Assembly (NCBI GenBank): GCA_024280815.1
Contig: JAJRPL010000381.1
Coordinates: 1 to 7,723 of the forward strand
Length of the DNA stretch: 7,723 nucleotides
Direction: 5' to 3'
DNA from: Bacteroidota bacterium
GTDB lineage: Bacteria; Bacteroidota; Bacteroidia; Flavobacteriales; Flavobacteriaceae
The notes under the pieces were generated by a model. It made no database searches and had not been told where the DNA came from. It saw only the letters and a program-made list of their open reading frames with translations. The position numbers and the translations under genes are program-made. This document shows, piece after piece, positions 1 through 6,880 of this stretch (its first letter is position 1; each line of letters starts with the position of its first letter).

Positions 1-1707
1 AGGGTCAGCATGGTTTCTTTTCTTATAACTACTAATAAAATTTTTAACCTTTACATCTTCATAATCAATAAAATTGGTTGTAGGAAAATGTAAATTCACT
101 CTCGCTAAATGCTGATTTTGAACTTTATCAAAATTACCTTTATAATGTAAGGCAAAAAGTGTGGCTCTCATTTCTTCTGGCAAAACTCCTGAATTTTGAA
201 CTACATCATTTGTAATAGAAGGGTCTTTAGTCAATAATACAATCCAGTTTTCTTTAGTATTCAATAAGTTTCTTCTAAATAACTCAGGCTTGATATATCC
301 TTTAACAGGTGTTAATACCCTAACTTTTTGTGTAGAATCTAGTTTATTTAACGATGCAATAATCTTGTCATATTTCAATTTATTTTTGACCACATCATCA
401 GTAATGACTATTAAATTTTGCTTGGCATAATTTTCTGAAATATAGGTTAAGATTTTCTCAGACAATGCTTCATTAGAAGGGGCGTCTTGTACCGTATTTT
501 TAGACGCAAAAATTGTATGATCCTTTGATGAAACTGGTGAAATAATTGCAGTATTACCAGTGGCTAAATTCTGGTTTACATATTTTACATTTTTTAAAAA
601 CAAAGGACCAATAATAACATCTACATCATCAAATTGGTTAGTTTTTAAAATTGCAGCAGTAGTCGTTAAGCTATTCTGAGTATCAAATATTTTGGCAGAA
701 ATTGACAAGCCTTGTTTTTTCAATGAATCTAAAGCAATTTCAGCACCTAAATAAAAATCGGTTACTATATTTAACGTTCTTGTCAATTTTTTAGAATTTG
801 TTGTCTCTTCATCAAAATTGACTCTTTTACCTCCCATAAAAGGTAATAGTATTGCTACTTTTAATTGTTTACTTTTCAAAGTTGCCGGAACAAACACTTG
901 GTCTTCAACAAAAGTTACCGCTTTTGGCACTTTAATAATCATACCTTCTTTTACTCCGTTACTCAATTCAGGATTATGCTCCAACAATTGAGCTTGAGAA
1001 ATAGCAAACTTTTGACTTAAACTAAATAGCGTTTCTTTTTTCTCAATTTGATACATTACAACCCCAACCTCTACTAAATCAGGTATTTCTCTTCTATTTG
1101 GGACTTTTATTATAATATTTTCTTTTAAACCTTCTTTTATTTCAGGGTTTAATTTTTCTAATTCCTCCACCTTAATACCATAACGCCTAGCTATCATGAA
1201 CTTGGTTTCTCTAGCTTTAACTAAATAAGGTTTTATTGTCTTATCTTCAGCAATGGTCTCTTTTACCATTACATCTACTTTATAACCTTTTTTTACAGGT
1301 ATTTTAATTATCTGCCCTGCAATTAAACCTCCTGCTTTTAAAGCAGCATTATACTTTTTTAATTTACGCTTTGATACTCCATACTTTTTCTTTAACCTAA
1401 AATAATTTTCTTTAACTAAGACTTTGTGGTACAAAAATCCTCCTTCAACATAATCGCCATTATCAATATTCGGCTTTGTGTTATACTTTTTATTAGGCAC
1501 AATTAAAACCTGATCTTTCGAAATGGCATTATTTTTAATATCAGGATTTAATTTTAATATATTCTGCGTAGTTGTACTAAACTTTTGAGATACACTAAAA
1601 ACTGTTTCCCCTTTTTTAACCTGGTAGGTTATATAAGGCTTCTCTTGTGAAAAAACACTAAAAGCAACGAACAGAAACAATAATACAGTTAATTTTAATT
1701 TATTCAT
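1..1707 (-). CDS. Secreted protein with four LysM repeats and a type-1 periplasmic-binding-like domain (3' part outside window)
   Basis: The frame is open for 569 codons from an ATG at 1705-1707 to the left edge, so the C-terminus is missing. Residues 1-20 form a signal peptide: basic MNKLK, then a Leu/Phe/Val-rich core, ending FSVFS before QEKP. Four LysM-like repeats follow at about 27-71, 93-137, 161-203 and 219-261. Each begins with a Y-x-V/I-like strand, has a central helix pair with Asn-Pro or Tyr-Asn, and ends in (I/V)P. LysM domains bind the GlcNAc backbone of peptidoglycan. From residue 282 (LKVAILLPF) the sequence resembles the type-1 periplasmic-binding fold, with FYLGAEIALDSL near 318-329, VDVIIGP near 362-368 and TAIISPVSS near 386-394. 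The likely role is a periplasmic cell-wall-anchored protein. The binding-like domain may act as a sensor or a protein-interaction module, as in LpoA-type regulators, rather than serving an ABC transporter, since no permease is visible. It lies downstream of guaA in the same direction and may be co-transcribed. Confidence 0.85.
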   Translation of the reverse strand, partial: MNKLKLTVLLFLFVAFSVFSQEKPYITYQVKKGETVFSVSQKFSTTTQNILKLNPDIKNNAISKDQVLIVPNKKYNTKPNIDNGDYVEGGFLYHKVLVKENYFRLKKKYGVSKRKLKKYNAALKAGGLIAGQIIKIPVKKGYKVDVMVKETIAEDKTIKPYLVKARETKFMIARRYGIKVEELEKLNPEIKEGLKENIIIKVPNRREIPDLVEVGVVMYQIEKKETLFSLSQKFAISQAQLLEHNPELSNGVKEGMIIKVPKAVTFVEDQVFVPATLKSKQLKVAILLPFMGGKRVNFDEETTNSKKLTRTLNIVTDFYLGAEIALDSLKKQGLSISAKIFDTQNSLTTTAAILKTNQFDDVDVIIGPLFLKNVKYVNQNLATGNTAIISPVSSKDHTIFASKNTVQDAPSNEALSEKILTYISENYAKQNLIVITDDVVKNKLKYDKIIASLNKLDSTQKVRVLTPVKGYIKPELFRRNLLNTKENWIVLLTKDPSITNDVVQNSGVLPEEMRATLFALHYKGNFDKVQNQHLARVNLHFPTTNFIDYEDVKVKNFISSYKKRNHADP

Positions 1708-1836
1708 TTTTATAAAAATTTAATCGCAGGGCGATGGCCAAAAAGTGAATTCCTACTTTAACCAACCTGCCGTCAAAACTTAATACCTCGCACCCTTGAA
1801 TTGAAGTGATTTTTTTATTATCTATCTTTAAGAAAA
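1708..1836 (-). other. GC-richer, potentially structured gap between guaA and the LysM gene
   Basis: No gene is seen in this 129-base gap. Bases about 1723-1800 are visibly richer in G and C than the surrounding AT-rich DNA. Several pairings are possible. GCAGG at 1726-1730 pairs with CCTGC at 1766-1770, TGG at 1735-1737 pairs with CCA at 1762-1764, and AAAGT at 1742-1746 pairs with ACTTT at 1755-1759 around an 8-base loop; together these give one extended hairpin. ATCGC at 1723-1727 can instead pair with GCGAT at 1731-1735 around a 3-base loop, which excludes the outer helix. In the minus-strand transcript this would lie in the leader of the LysM gene or between the two genes. No tRNA, and no riboswitch consensus known to me, fits. 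It could be a regulatory leader, a small RNA, a dispersed repeat, or a chance fold. Confidence 0.35.
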
Positions 1837-3369
1837 CTATTCCCATTCAATAGTTGCTGGTGGTTTAGAACTAATATCATATACCACTCTATTCACACCT
1901 TTTACTTTATTTATAATTTTATTTGATGTTTCTTGCAAAAATTCATAGGGTAAATTTACCCAATCAGCAGTCATTCCATCTGTTGATGATACAGCTCGCA
2001 AAGCTACAACTTTTTCATAAGTTCGCTCATCTCCCATAACACCAACCGAATTTACAGGTAATAACATGGCTCCTGCTTGCCAAACATCATTATATAAATT
2101 CCATTTTTTTAATCCATTGACAAAAATTGCATCTACTTCTTGTAATATTCTTACTTTTTCAGCAGTTACATCTCCCAAAATACGAATTCCTAATCCTGGA
2201 CCTGGAAATGGATGTCTACCTAATAAACTACTATCAATTTCTAATGATTTCCCTACTCTTCGTACTTCATCTTTAAAAATCATCCGTAAAGGCTCTACAA
2301 CTTTTAATTTCATAAAATCTGGCAAACCACCTACGTTATGATGACTTTTAATAGTAGCTGAAGGTCCTCCGTTTACCGAAACTGATTCAATAACATCAGG
2401 ATAAATAGTACCTTGAGCCAACCATCTCACATCTTCAATATGATGAGCTTCATCATCAAAAACTTCAATAAATGTACCGCCAATAGCTTTACGCTTTAAT
2501 TCAGGTTCAGATATTCCTTCAAGAGCTTTCAAAAAACGTGCCGAAGCATCTACACCTTTCACATTAAGTCCCATATGCTCATACTGATCTAATACATCAG
2601 TAAACTCATTTTTTCTCAACAATCCATTATTTACAAATATACAGTATAAGTTCTTCCCTATTGCCCTGTCCAGTAATACCGCTGCTACGGTAGAATCTAC
2701 ACCTCCTGACAAACCTAGTACTACTTTATCATTACCTAATTGTTGTTTCAATTTTGATACTGTAGAATCTACAAATGAATCTGGCGTCCAACTTTGTTCA
2801 ACTTTAGCAATGTTTACTAAGAAATTTTCTAATAATTGCTTGCCATCTGTAGTGTGATACACTTCAGGATGAAACTGAATAGCAAAGGTATCTTCTCTTT
2901 CAATTTTAAAAGCAGCATTTTCAACATCTTCTGTACTTGCTATACTTCTATAATGATTTGGCAATTCTAAAATAGTATCTGAATGACTCATCCAAACCTG
3001 ACTTCCTTCATTAATATTATTAAACAAGCCCCTATGATTATTTATATGAGTAAGTTTTGCACGTCCATATTCTCTAGTGCTTGAAGCACCAACCTTACCA
3101 CCATAAAAATGCACCAAATATTGGGCTCCGTAACAAACACCTAATAAAGGTTTCTTTCCTTTAATTTTTGACAAATCTGGTTGTGGAGCATCGTCAGAAT
3201 TCACAGAACTTGGGCTACCAGATAAAATTACAGCTTTGAAATTATCTGCATCAAATTTAGTACTGTTGTAAGGATGAATTTCGCAGTAAATATTGAGTTC
3301 TCTAATACGTCTAGCTATTAGTTGAGTAAACTGAGAACCAAAATCTAAAATAAGTACCTTTTCTTGCAT
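1837..3369 (-). CDS. guaA: GMP synthase (glutamine-hydrolysing)
   Basis: This cytoplasmic enzyme converts XMP to GMP using ATP and glutamine, the last step of guanine nucleotide synthesis. The product is 510 residues, a normal length for single-chain bacterial GuaA. The N-terminal class I glutamine amidotransferase domain (about 1-190) has the nucleophile Cys79 in GVCYGAQ and the partners His167 and Glu169 in FHPEVYH. The ATP pyrophosphatase domain carries the PP-loop SGGVDS at 221-226. The C-terminal dimerisation domain has GRHPFPGPGLGIRILG at about 384-399 and ends with the family signature YDISSKPPATIEWE. I chose the ATG at 3367-3369 (MQEKVLILDFGSQ), which matches the usual flavobacterial N-terminus. 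An in-frame TTG two codons upstream (3373-3375) is possible but less likely. No Shine-Dalgarno site or convincing promoter is seen upstream. The gene appears intact, with all key motifs present. Confidence 0.98.
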   Translation of the reverse strand: MQEKVLILDFGSQFTQLIARRIRELNIYCEIHPYNSTKFDADNFKAVILSGSPSSVNSDDAPQPDLSKIKGKKPLLGVCYGAQYLVHFYGGKVGASSTREYGRAKLTHINNHRGLFNNINEGSQVWMSHSDTILELPNHYRSIASTEDVENAAFKIEREDTFAIQFHPEVYHTTDGKQLLENFLVNIAKVEQSWTPDSFVDSTVSKLKQQLGNDKVVLGLSGGVDSTVAAVLLDRAIGKNLYCIFVNNGLLRKNEFTDVLDQYEHMGLNVKGVDASARFLKALEGISEPELKRKAIGGTFIEVFDDEAHHIEDVRWLAQGTIYPDVIESVSVNGGPSATIKSHHNVGGLPDFMKLKVVEPLRMIFKDEVRRVGKSLEIDSSLLGRHPFPGPGLGIRILGDVTAEKVRILQEVDAIFVNGLKKWNLYNDVWQAGAMLLPVNSVGVMGDERTYEKVVALRAVSSTDGMTADWVNLPYEFLQETSNKIINKVKGVNRVVYDISSKPPATIEWE

Positions 3370-3495
3370 CCGCAAAAATAAAATTAAATTCTTAGAAATT
3401 ATAGTGGTTTTATTAAATGTTTATAAATTATTTAATGAGATGACAATTAACATTCTCATACATTATACACATATTACCAAATAATAGAAAAAGCA

Positions 3496-3512
3496 TACCA
3501 TTTACTGGTAAA
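3496..3512. repeat. Nested inverted repeats in the guaA upstream region
   Basis: Two overlapping perfect inverted repeats share this stretch: TACCA (3496-3500) with TGGTA (3506-3510), and TTTAC (3501-3505) with GTAAA (3508-3512). The site is about 127 bases upstream of guaA and about 150 bases upstream of the plus-strand small gene, so it could be an operator for either side. There is no following T-run on either strand to suggest a terminator. Short palindromes are frequent in AT-rich DNA, so the site is weakly supported. Confidence 0.25.
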
Positions 3513-3558
3513 ATCCTGTAAATCATTAATTTAATTAATTTCATATCTATATAAGTAC

Positions 3559-3566
3559 TATATTTG
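3559..3566 (+). promoter_or_regulatory. Possible -7 promoter element for the 3662-4581 gene pair
   Basis: TATATTTG matches the Bacteroidota -7 consensus TAnnTTTG. It points toward the small gene and the Nudix gene and would place transcription start near 3571, giving a leader of about 90 bases. No clear TTG -33 element sits at the usual distance upstream; the region there is TTAATT-rich. The call therefore rests on the -7 box alone. Confidence 0.35.
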
Positions 3567-3629
3567 AGTAAAATAAGGCAAATTACTTGCTTTTTCTCTA
3601 TCAACTATTTTCTATAATCTATATTAATC

Positions 3630-3646
3630 TGAGTATTTTTTACTCA
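3630..3646 (+). repeat. Perfect inverted repeat TGAGTA-T5-TACTCA before the small gene
   Basis: Six-base arms TGAGTA (3630-3635) and TACTCA (3641-3646) surround five T residues, ending 15 bases before the ATG at 3662. A further copy of TGAGTA lies at 3565-3570, overlapping the end of the putative -7 element. The site could be a repressor operator or a small leader hairpin near the ribosome entry region. It is AT-rich and short, and no regulator is encoded nearby. Confidence 0.3.
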
Positions 3647-3661
3647 TAAATCGCTGTGCAT

Positions 3662-4123
3662 ATGATTACCAAATTAGAAAAACAAGTTGTAATATCTACA
3701 GAGCTCATTGACAAAATGATCTCTACTTTTTTTATTAATAAATTAGGCGAAAAAGAGATAAAAATAATCAACTCTCTTACTGATTTAGGTAAATTCAATT
3801 TCAATCATAAGGTAAATTTATTTTGCGATTTAGTACATATGTCTTCAATAAATGCTGCCAAATTCAAGGTATACACAAAGATAAATAATGAGGTTGTCCT
3901 TAATGATAATTTATTAAACCCTAGTTATTTAAAAGGTTTAAATAACTATTTCCCTTTTTTAGTAAATACTTACTTATTGACCGAAGATGCCTTCTCAATA
4001 CAGCAAAAACTCACTTTCGCTATCAATTCACTAATTGATGATGTTGTGAAACTTACTAAAGTACATACAGAAAAACCTGAAATTTATTACCAAAAGAAAG
4101 TAAAAAATATCTTTTCTAGTTAA
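3662..4123 (+). CDS. Small protein of unknown function (153 aa)
   Basis: I do not recognise this gene with confidence. It encodes a 153-residue, Lys/Asn-rich, apparently all-helical soluble protein with no signal peptide or membrane segment. Residues about 45-56 (FNFNHKVNLFCD) followed by KFKVYTKINNE at about 67-77 recall the layout of small helical MltR/HEPN-like proteins, where a K(I/V)xLLxxL helix precedes an RNxFxHN motif. In this protein the equivalent position reads INNEVVLND, so the His expected for an active HEPN nuclease is absent. That comparison is an inference from memory, not an alignment. The start is taken as the ATG at 3662. An in-frame GTG at 3656, two codons upstream, would add only two residues. 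The gene lies 26 bases upstream of the Nudix hydrolase in the same direction, which suggests co-transcription. Base composition matches the neighbours. Confidence 0.75.
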   Translation: MITKLEKQVVISTELIDKMISTFFINKLGEKEIKIINSLTDLGKFNFNHKVNLFCDLVHMSSINAAKFKVYTKINNEVVLNDNLLNPSYLKGLNNYFPFLVNTYLLTEDAFSIQQKLTFAINSLIDDVVKLTKVHTEKPEIYYQKKVKNIFSS

Positions 4124-4149
4124 ATTGCAGTATTTTTTAGTAATATTCA

Positions 4150-4581
4150 ATGAAACAAAAAGTTAGAAAGGCCGTAATGGCAGTTATTGTCAATAATAAT
4201 GGTAAAATTTTAATAGGATCTTCACCTAGAGATGGTGGCTATAAATTCCCTCAAGGTGGTTTAGAAGCTGATGAAGATTTTATTAGCGGAATTAAACGTG
4301 AATTGAAAGAAGAATTAGACCTTGATATTACCGACAATGATATTCTTCAAAGTTATATTGAAAAGGTAAGTTACACCTATCCTGATGAAGATCAATATAT
4401 TTTCTTAAGCCAAGAATTAAACATTGTAAAAATTCAATTCAACGATAAAATGATCCTAAGTCCACAAGATGATGAGTTTGATGAATTACATTGGATTGCA
4501 CCATCTGACCTACACAACTACAATACTTATTTTAGAGCAGATGCTTATACAAAAGCTCTACACATTTGTGGGCTACTATAA
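4150..4581 (+). CDS. Nudix hydrolase, PQGG type (RppH / dinucleoside polyphosphate hydrolase-like)
   Basis: This is a 143-residue single-domain Nudix protein. The Nudix box spans residues 36-58: Gly36, Glu42, then Arg50-Glu51-Leu52 and the metal-binding Glu54-Glu55. The usual Gly near the end of the box is Asp57 here (LDL instead of xGL). The preceding KFPQGG at 32-37 is typical of the Ap4A hydrolase/RppH branch, so the likely substrates are dinucleoside polyphosphates or 5'-triphosphate or capped RNA ends. FDELHWIAPSDL at about 110-121 is the usual Nudix C-terminal strand-helix. The ATG at 4150 is the first in frame and gives a normal N-terminus (KAVMAVIVNNNGKILIG). The gene follows the small unknown gene by 26 bases and its stop is 2 bases from the converging sanA-like stop, leaving no room for a separate terminator. 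The Nudix fold is certain; the exact substrate is not. Confidence 0.93.
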   Translation: MKQKVRKAVMAVIVNNNGKILIGSSPRDGGYKFPQGGLEADEDFISGIKRELKEELDLDITDNDILQSYIEKVSYTYPDEDQYIFLSQELNIVKIQFNDKMILSPQDDEFDELHWIAPSDLHNYNTYFRADAYTKALHICGLL

Positions 4582-4583
4582 AA

Positions 4584-5219
4584 CTATTTAATTTCAACTT
4601 TATCACCTAAAAACTTAGGAGTTACACCAAAAACTAAATCAACAAATACCTTTGTTCTTGCCAAATACTCACGAAGCTTTACTTTTAAACCATAACGTCC
4701 TGAAACATCTTTCGCATTAAAACCTACTGCAGAAACACCATATATTTTAGCCAAATAAATTGCTCTTTCATTATGAAATTTCTGAGAAATGACAGTAATT
4801 GACTCTTGACCAAAAATTTCTTTAGCTCTTACCACAGAATCTAAAGTTCTAAACCCTGCATAATCTAAAAATATTTTTTCTGCCGGAACACCATTTTTAA
4901 TTAAATCATTTTTAAAATCGGTTGGCTCATCATTATCAACAGTACTATTATCGCCACTTACCAATATAAAGTCAATTTTGCCAGCTTTATATAAAGCAAC
5001 TGCAGCATCTACCCTAAATTTATAATATGGATTTATTCTACCACTTACTAGTAACTTTGAAGTACCAAGCAGTAAACCAACTTTATTCTTTTTTATAGTG
5101 TTCACATCATTAAACACCTTGTCGGATGCATAATTTTCAATTACATAGTTTGAGATAAAAATTGAGAACAACAATAAACTTAACACAACAAACTGGATGG
5201 ATAAAATTTTCTTTCTCAT
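4584..5219 (-). CDS. sanA: SanA/YdcF-like DUF218 membrane-anchored protein
   Basis: This is a 211-residue protein with one N-terminal membrane segment (about residues 6-25) after MRKK, so the globular part probably faces the periplasm. The DUF218 domain is clear. GLLLGTSK lies at 48-55, followed by NPYYKFRVDAA at about 63-73, LVSGDN at 86-91, DYAGFRTLDSVVRA at about 119-132, ISQKFHNERA at about 144-153 and REYLART at 183-189. The ending PKFLGDKVEI is also typical of SanA. In E. coli SanA is linked to outer-membrane barrier function and vancomycin exclusion at high temperature; its biochemical activity is not established. The gene starts one base after the bshC stop, so the two are almost certainly translated from one mRNA. 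The stop codon converges with the Nudix gene 2 bases away. The family assignment is firm; the symbol is by similarity only. Confidence 0.9.
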   Translation of the reverse strand: MRKKILSIQFVVLSLLLFSIFISNYVIENYASDKVFNDVNTIKKNKVGLLLGTSKLLVSGRINPYYKFRVDAAVALYKAGKIDFILVSGDNSTVDNDEPTDFKNDLIKNGVPAEKIFLDYAGFRTLDSVVRAKEIFGQESITVISQKFHNERAIYLAKIYGVSAVGFNAKDVSGRYGLKVKLREYLARTKVFVDLVFGVTPKFLGDKVEIK

Positions 5220-5220
5220 A

Positions 5221-6813
5221 TTAAATAGATATACAATTAAATTCCATTTTTAAAGGATCAAGTGTGTTTATTAGCTTAGGAATTAAAGCAGCTCCATGTT
5301 TCTCATAAATTTCTGAAAAATTACGTTGCCTCTCTTCTAAACTTTGATTTGGAAATAATTGATCTTGTAAGTCAGTTAATCGATTAACAACATCTTTCAG
5401 CTTTCTTTTCTGAGCCTTCAATAATCTTTTTTCTAATTTATCTAGACCTTTTAATTGTTTCGTTTCTTGTGCTTTTACTGCACCTATAAAGGATTTGTCA
5501 GTTTGTTTTGCTAATTTTTCTAAATCTTTAAATTGTTTCTCTAACTGTTTTTTTTGCTCTGAAAAATCAATCTTAATCTCAGATACCTCTTTAATTACTT
5601 TGTTAACTAATACATGTTGTTTCAAAAACAAGTCTTCAATAGTAATATTTAGTTTTTTAGCCTTAGCAGATTGTTTTTCAGAAACTAAAACTACAGAATT
5701 ACGTAATAATAATATCGGAAAAGGCACTTTTACTGCTTCAAAATAGCTTTTCAACTCAAACCAATATGCCAATTCACCACCTCCGCCAACATAACACAAA
5801 TTTGGTAAAATAACTTCTTGATATAAAGGACGTAGAATTACATTCGGGCTAAATCGCTCTGGGAAGTCATAGACTTCTTTTAGTATTTCACTTTTACTCC
5901 AAGAAATATTTGTATTTACAACCTTGTAAAATCCATCTTCAAAAATAATACGTTCACGCAATTCATCGGTTAAATAAAATAAATTTATCTCACGAGGATT
6001 GACTTGAATTTTATACTCCTTTTTAAGGTGCAAAATTGTCTTTGAAACTTGCTTAAAACTTATCTGATTATTCAACTCATTTTCAACAAAAGGAGCGAAT
6101 TGTTTTTTTAATAATTTAGCATCACCATCTAAAATGACCAAGCCATATTCACCGAATAGTTCATTGACTAAATATCGAGTAGCACTTGTTAGAGTTTTAT
6201 GTTCAATATATGCTTTTTTAAATAGCTCAATGAGGTGTTTTGAATTTTTAGACGTGTCTAAAAATTTTGAAAATTCATCTGCAACTTTATCTAAACCAGT
6301 CGTTAACAATCTTCCAACTGCAGTGTTACTTTCAGTACTCCATTCTATTTTTTTTTCGTTGAAATTAAAGAAATTAATCTCTTTAAAATCATGATCTTCG
6401 GTTGCCATCCAATAAATTGGGACAAAATTATGGTCTGAAAATTCATTTTTAAGTTGCTTAACTAAGTTTAAAACAGACACAATTTTATACAAAAAATATA
6501 GCGGACCTGTAAATAAATTTAGTTGATGACCGGTCGTAATTGTAAATGTATTTTCACTTAAAAGCGATTCAATATTTGAAGCTGTTTGGGGTGAAACATT
6601 CAGGTGCTTATATTGCTTATTTAAAGTTTCAACAAGAACTTTTCGTTGTGACTTTGAAACCAACGGTGACTTGCTTTTTTCTTCTAGCTGTTTTTTAAAT
6701 CCTGATAGGTTAGGGTAATTATTATAAAAAGGAGCAATTTTATCATTTTGTTCTAAATAATCACAACTAATTTTAGAAAAATAACCAGTTTTATAAAAAG
6801 GGATTGAGTTCAT
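5221..6813 (-). CDS. bshC: Bacillithiol biosynthesis cysteine-adding enzyme BshC
   Basis: BshC adds cysteine to glucosaminyl-malate in the final step of bacillithiol synthesis, in the cytoplasm. The 530-residue product has the usual BshC length and motifs. TITTGHQLNLFTGPLYF at about 91-107 is the nucleotide-fold signature, with His96. YWMATEDHDFKEI at about 134-146 is the second signature. VILRPLYQEVILP lies at about 325-337, GGGGELAYW at 343-351 and PFPILLLRNS at about 364-373. Residues about 415-485 are rich in Lys, Glu, Gln and Leu and form the C-terminal coiled coil that mediates dimerisation in this family. The ATG at 6811-6813 is the first in frame and gives MNSIPFYKTGYF, a normal start. 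There is no Shine-Dalgarno sequence. The gene is 1 base from sanA downstream and 59 bases from the methyltransferase upstream, with a putative promoter in that gap. bshA and bshB are not in the window. Confidence 0.96.
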   Translation of the reverse strand: MNSIPFYKTGYFSKISCDYLEQNDKIAPFYNNYPNLSGFKKQLEEKSKSPLVSKSQRKVLVETLNKQYKHLNVSPQTASNIESLLSENTFTITTGHQLNLFTGPLYFLYKIVSVLNLVKQLKNEFSDHNFVPIYWMATEDHDFKEINFFNFNEKKIEWSTESNTAVGRLLTTGLDKVADEFSKFLDTSKNSKHLIELFKKAYIEHKTLTSATRYLVNELFGEYGLVILDGDAKLLKKQFAPFVENELNNQISFKQVSKTILHLKKEYKIQVNPREINLFYLTDELRERIIFEDGFYKVVNTNISWSKSEILKEVYDFPERFSPNVILRPLYQEVILPNLCYVGGGGELAYWFELKSYFEAVKVPFPILLLRNSVVLVSEKQSAKAKKLNITIEDLFLKQHVLVNKVIKEVSEIKIDFSEQKKQLEKQFKDLEKLAKQTDKSFIGAVKAQETKQLKGLDKLEKRLLKAQKRKLKDVVNRLTDLQDQLFPNQSLEERQRNFSEIYEKHGAALIPKLINTLDPLKMEFNCISI

Positions 6814-6831
6814 GTATTATATGTTAGTCAA

Positions 6832-6866
6832 CAAATTTAGGGTATTAAATTTTTAGTTTAGTTCAA
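6832..6866 (-). promoter_or_regulatory. Putative Bacteroidota promoter for bshC-sanA
   Basis: On the minus strand, TAAATTTG (plus 6832-6839) matches the -7 consensus TAnnTTTG, and a TTG (plus 6864-6866) lies 24 bases upstream as a possible -33 element. That spacing is slightly longer than typical. Transcription would start near 6826, giving a very short leader of about a dozen bases before the bshC ATG. This would let bshC-sanA be expressed separately from the hydrolase-methyltransferase pair. Confidence 0.45.
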
Positions 6867-6880
6867 AAAAAATTAAACTA
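6854..6880. repeat. Inverted repeat across the methyltransferase stop and bshC -33 region
   Basis: TAGTTTA (6854-6860) and TAAACTA (6874-6880) are perfect 7-base arms around 13 bases that include an A8 run (T8 on the coding strand). The stem is all A/T except for one G-C pair, and the T-run is in the loop rather than after the stem, so it is a poor intrinsic terminator. It brackets the putative -33 element and could be an operator, or chance in AT-rich DNA. Confidence 0.25.

Noticed and set aside
1708..1836. tRNA or standard intrinsic terminator in the guaA-LysM gap
   Set aside because: There is no T-loop GTTCGA-like sequence or acceptor stem, and the strongest stems are not followed directly by a clean T-run.
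2066..2341. Plus-strand open frame of 91 codons inside guaA
   Set aside because: It lies wholly antisense to a strongly conserved gene and its translation shows no recognisable domain.
3370..3375. In-frame TTG start at 3373-3375 for guaA, two codons upstream of the ATG
   Set aside because: The ATG at 3367-3369 gives the usual MQ-type GuaA N-terminus, and no ribosome-binding signal favours the TTG.
3373..3380. TATTTTTG on the minus strand as a guaA -7 promoter box
   Set aside because: It ends 3 bases before the ATG and has no TTG element at a suitable distance, so it would require a leaderless or internal start. It is more likely a chance match.
5495..5746. Plus-strand open frame of 83 codons inside bshC, with a Cys/Phe/Ser-rich product
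   Set aside because: It is antisense to the Lys/Glu-rich coiled-coil coding region, which explains its odd composition.
6134..6394. Plus-strand open frame of 86 codons inside bshC
   Set aside because: It is antisense to bshC, with no start context or domain of its own.
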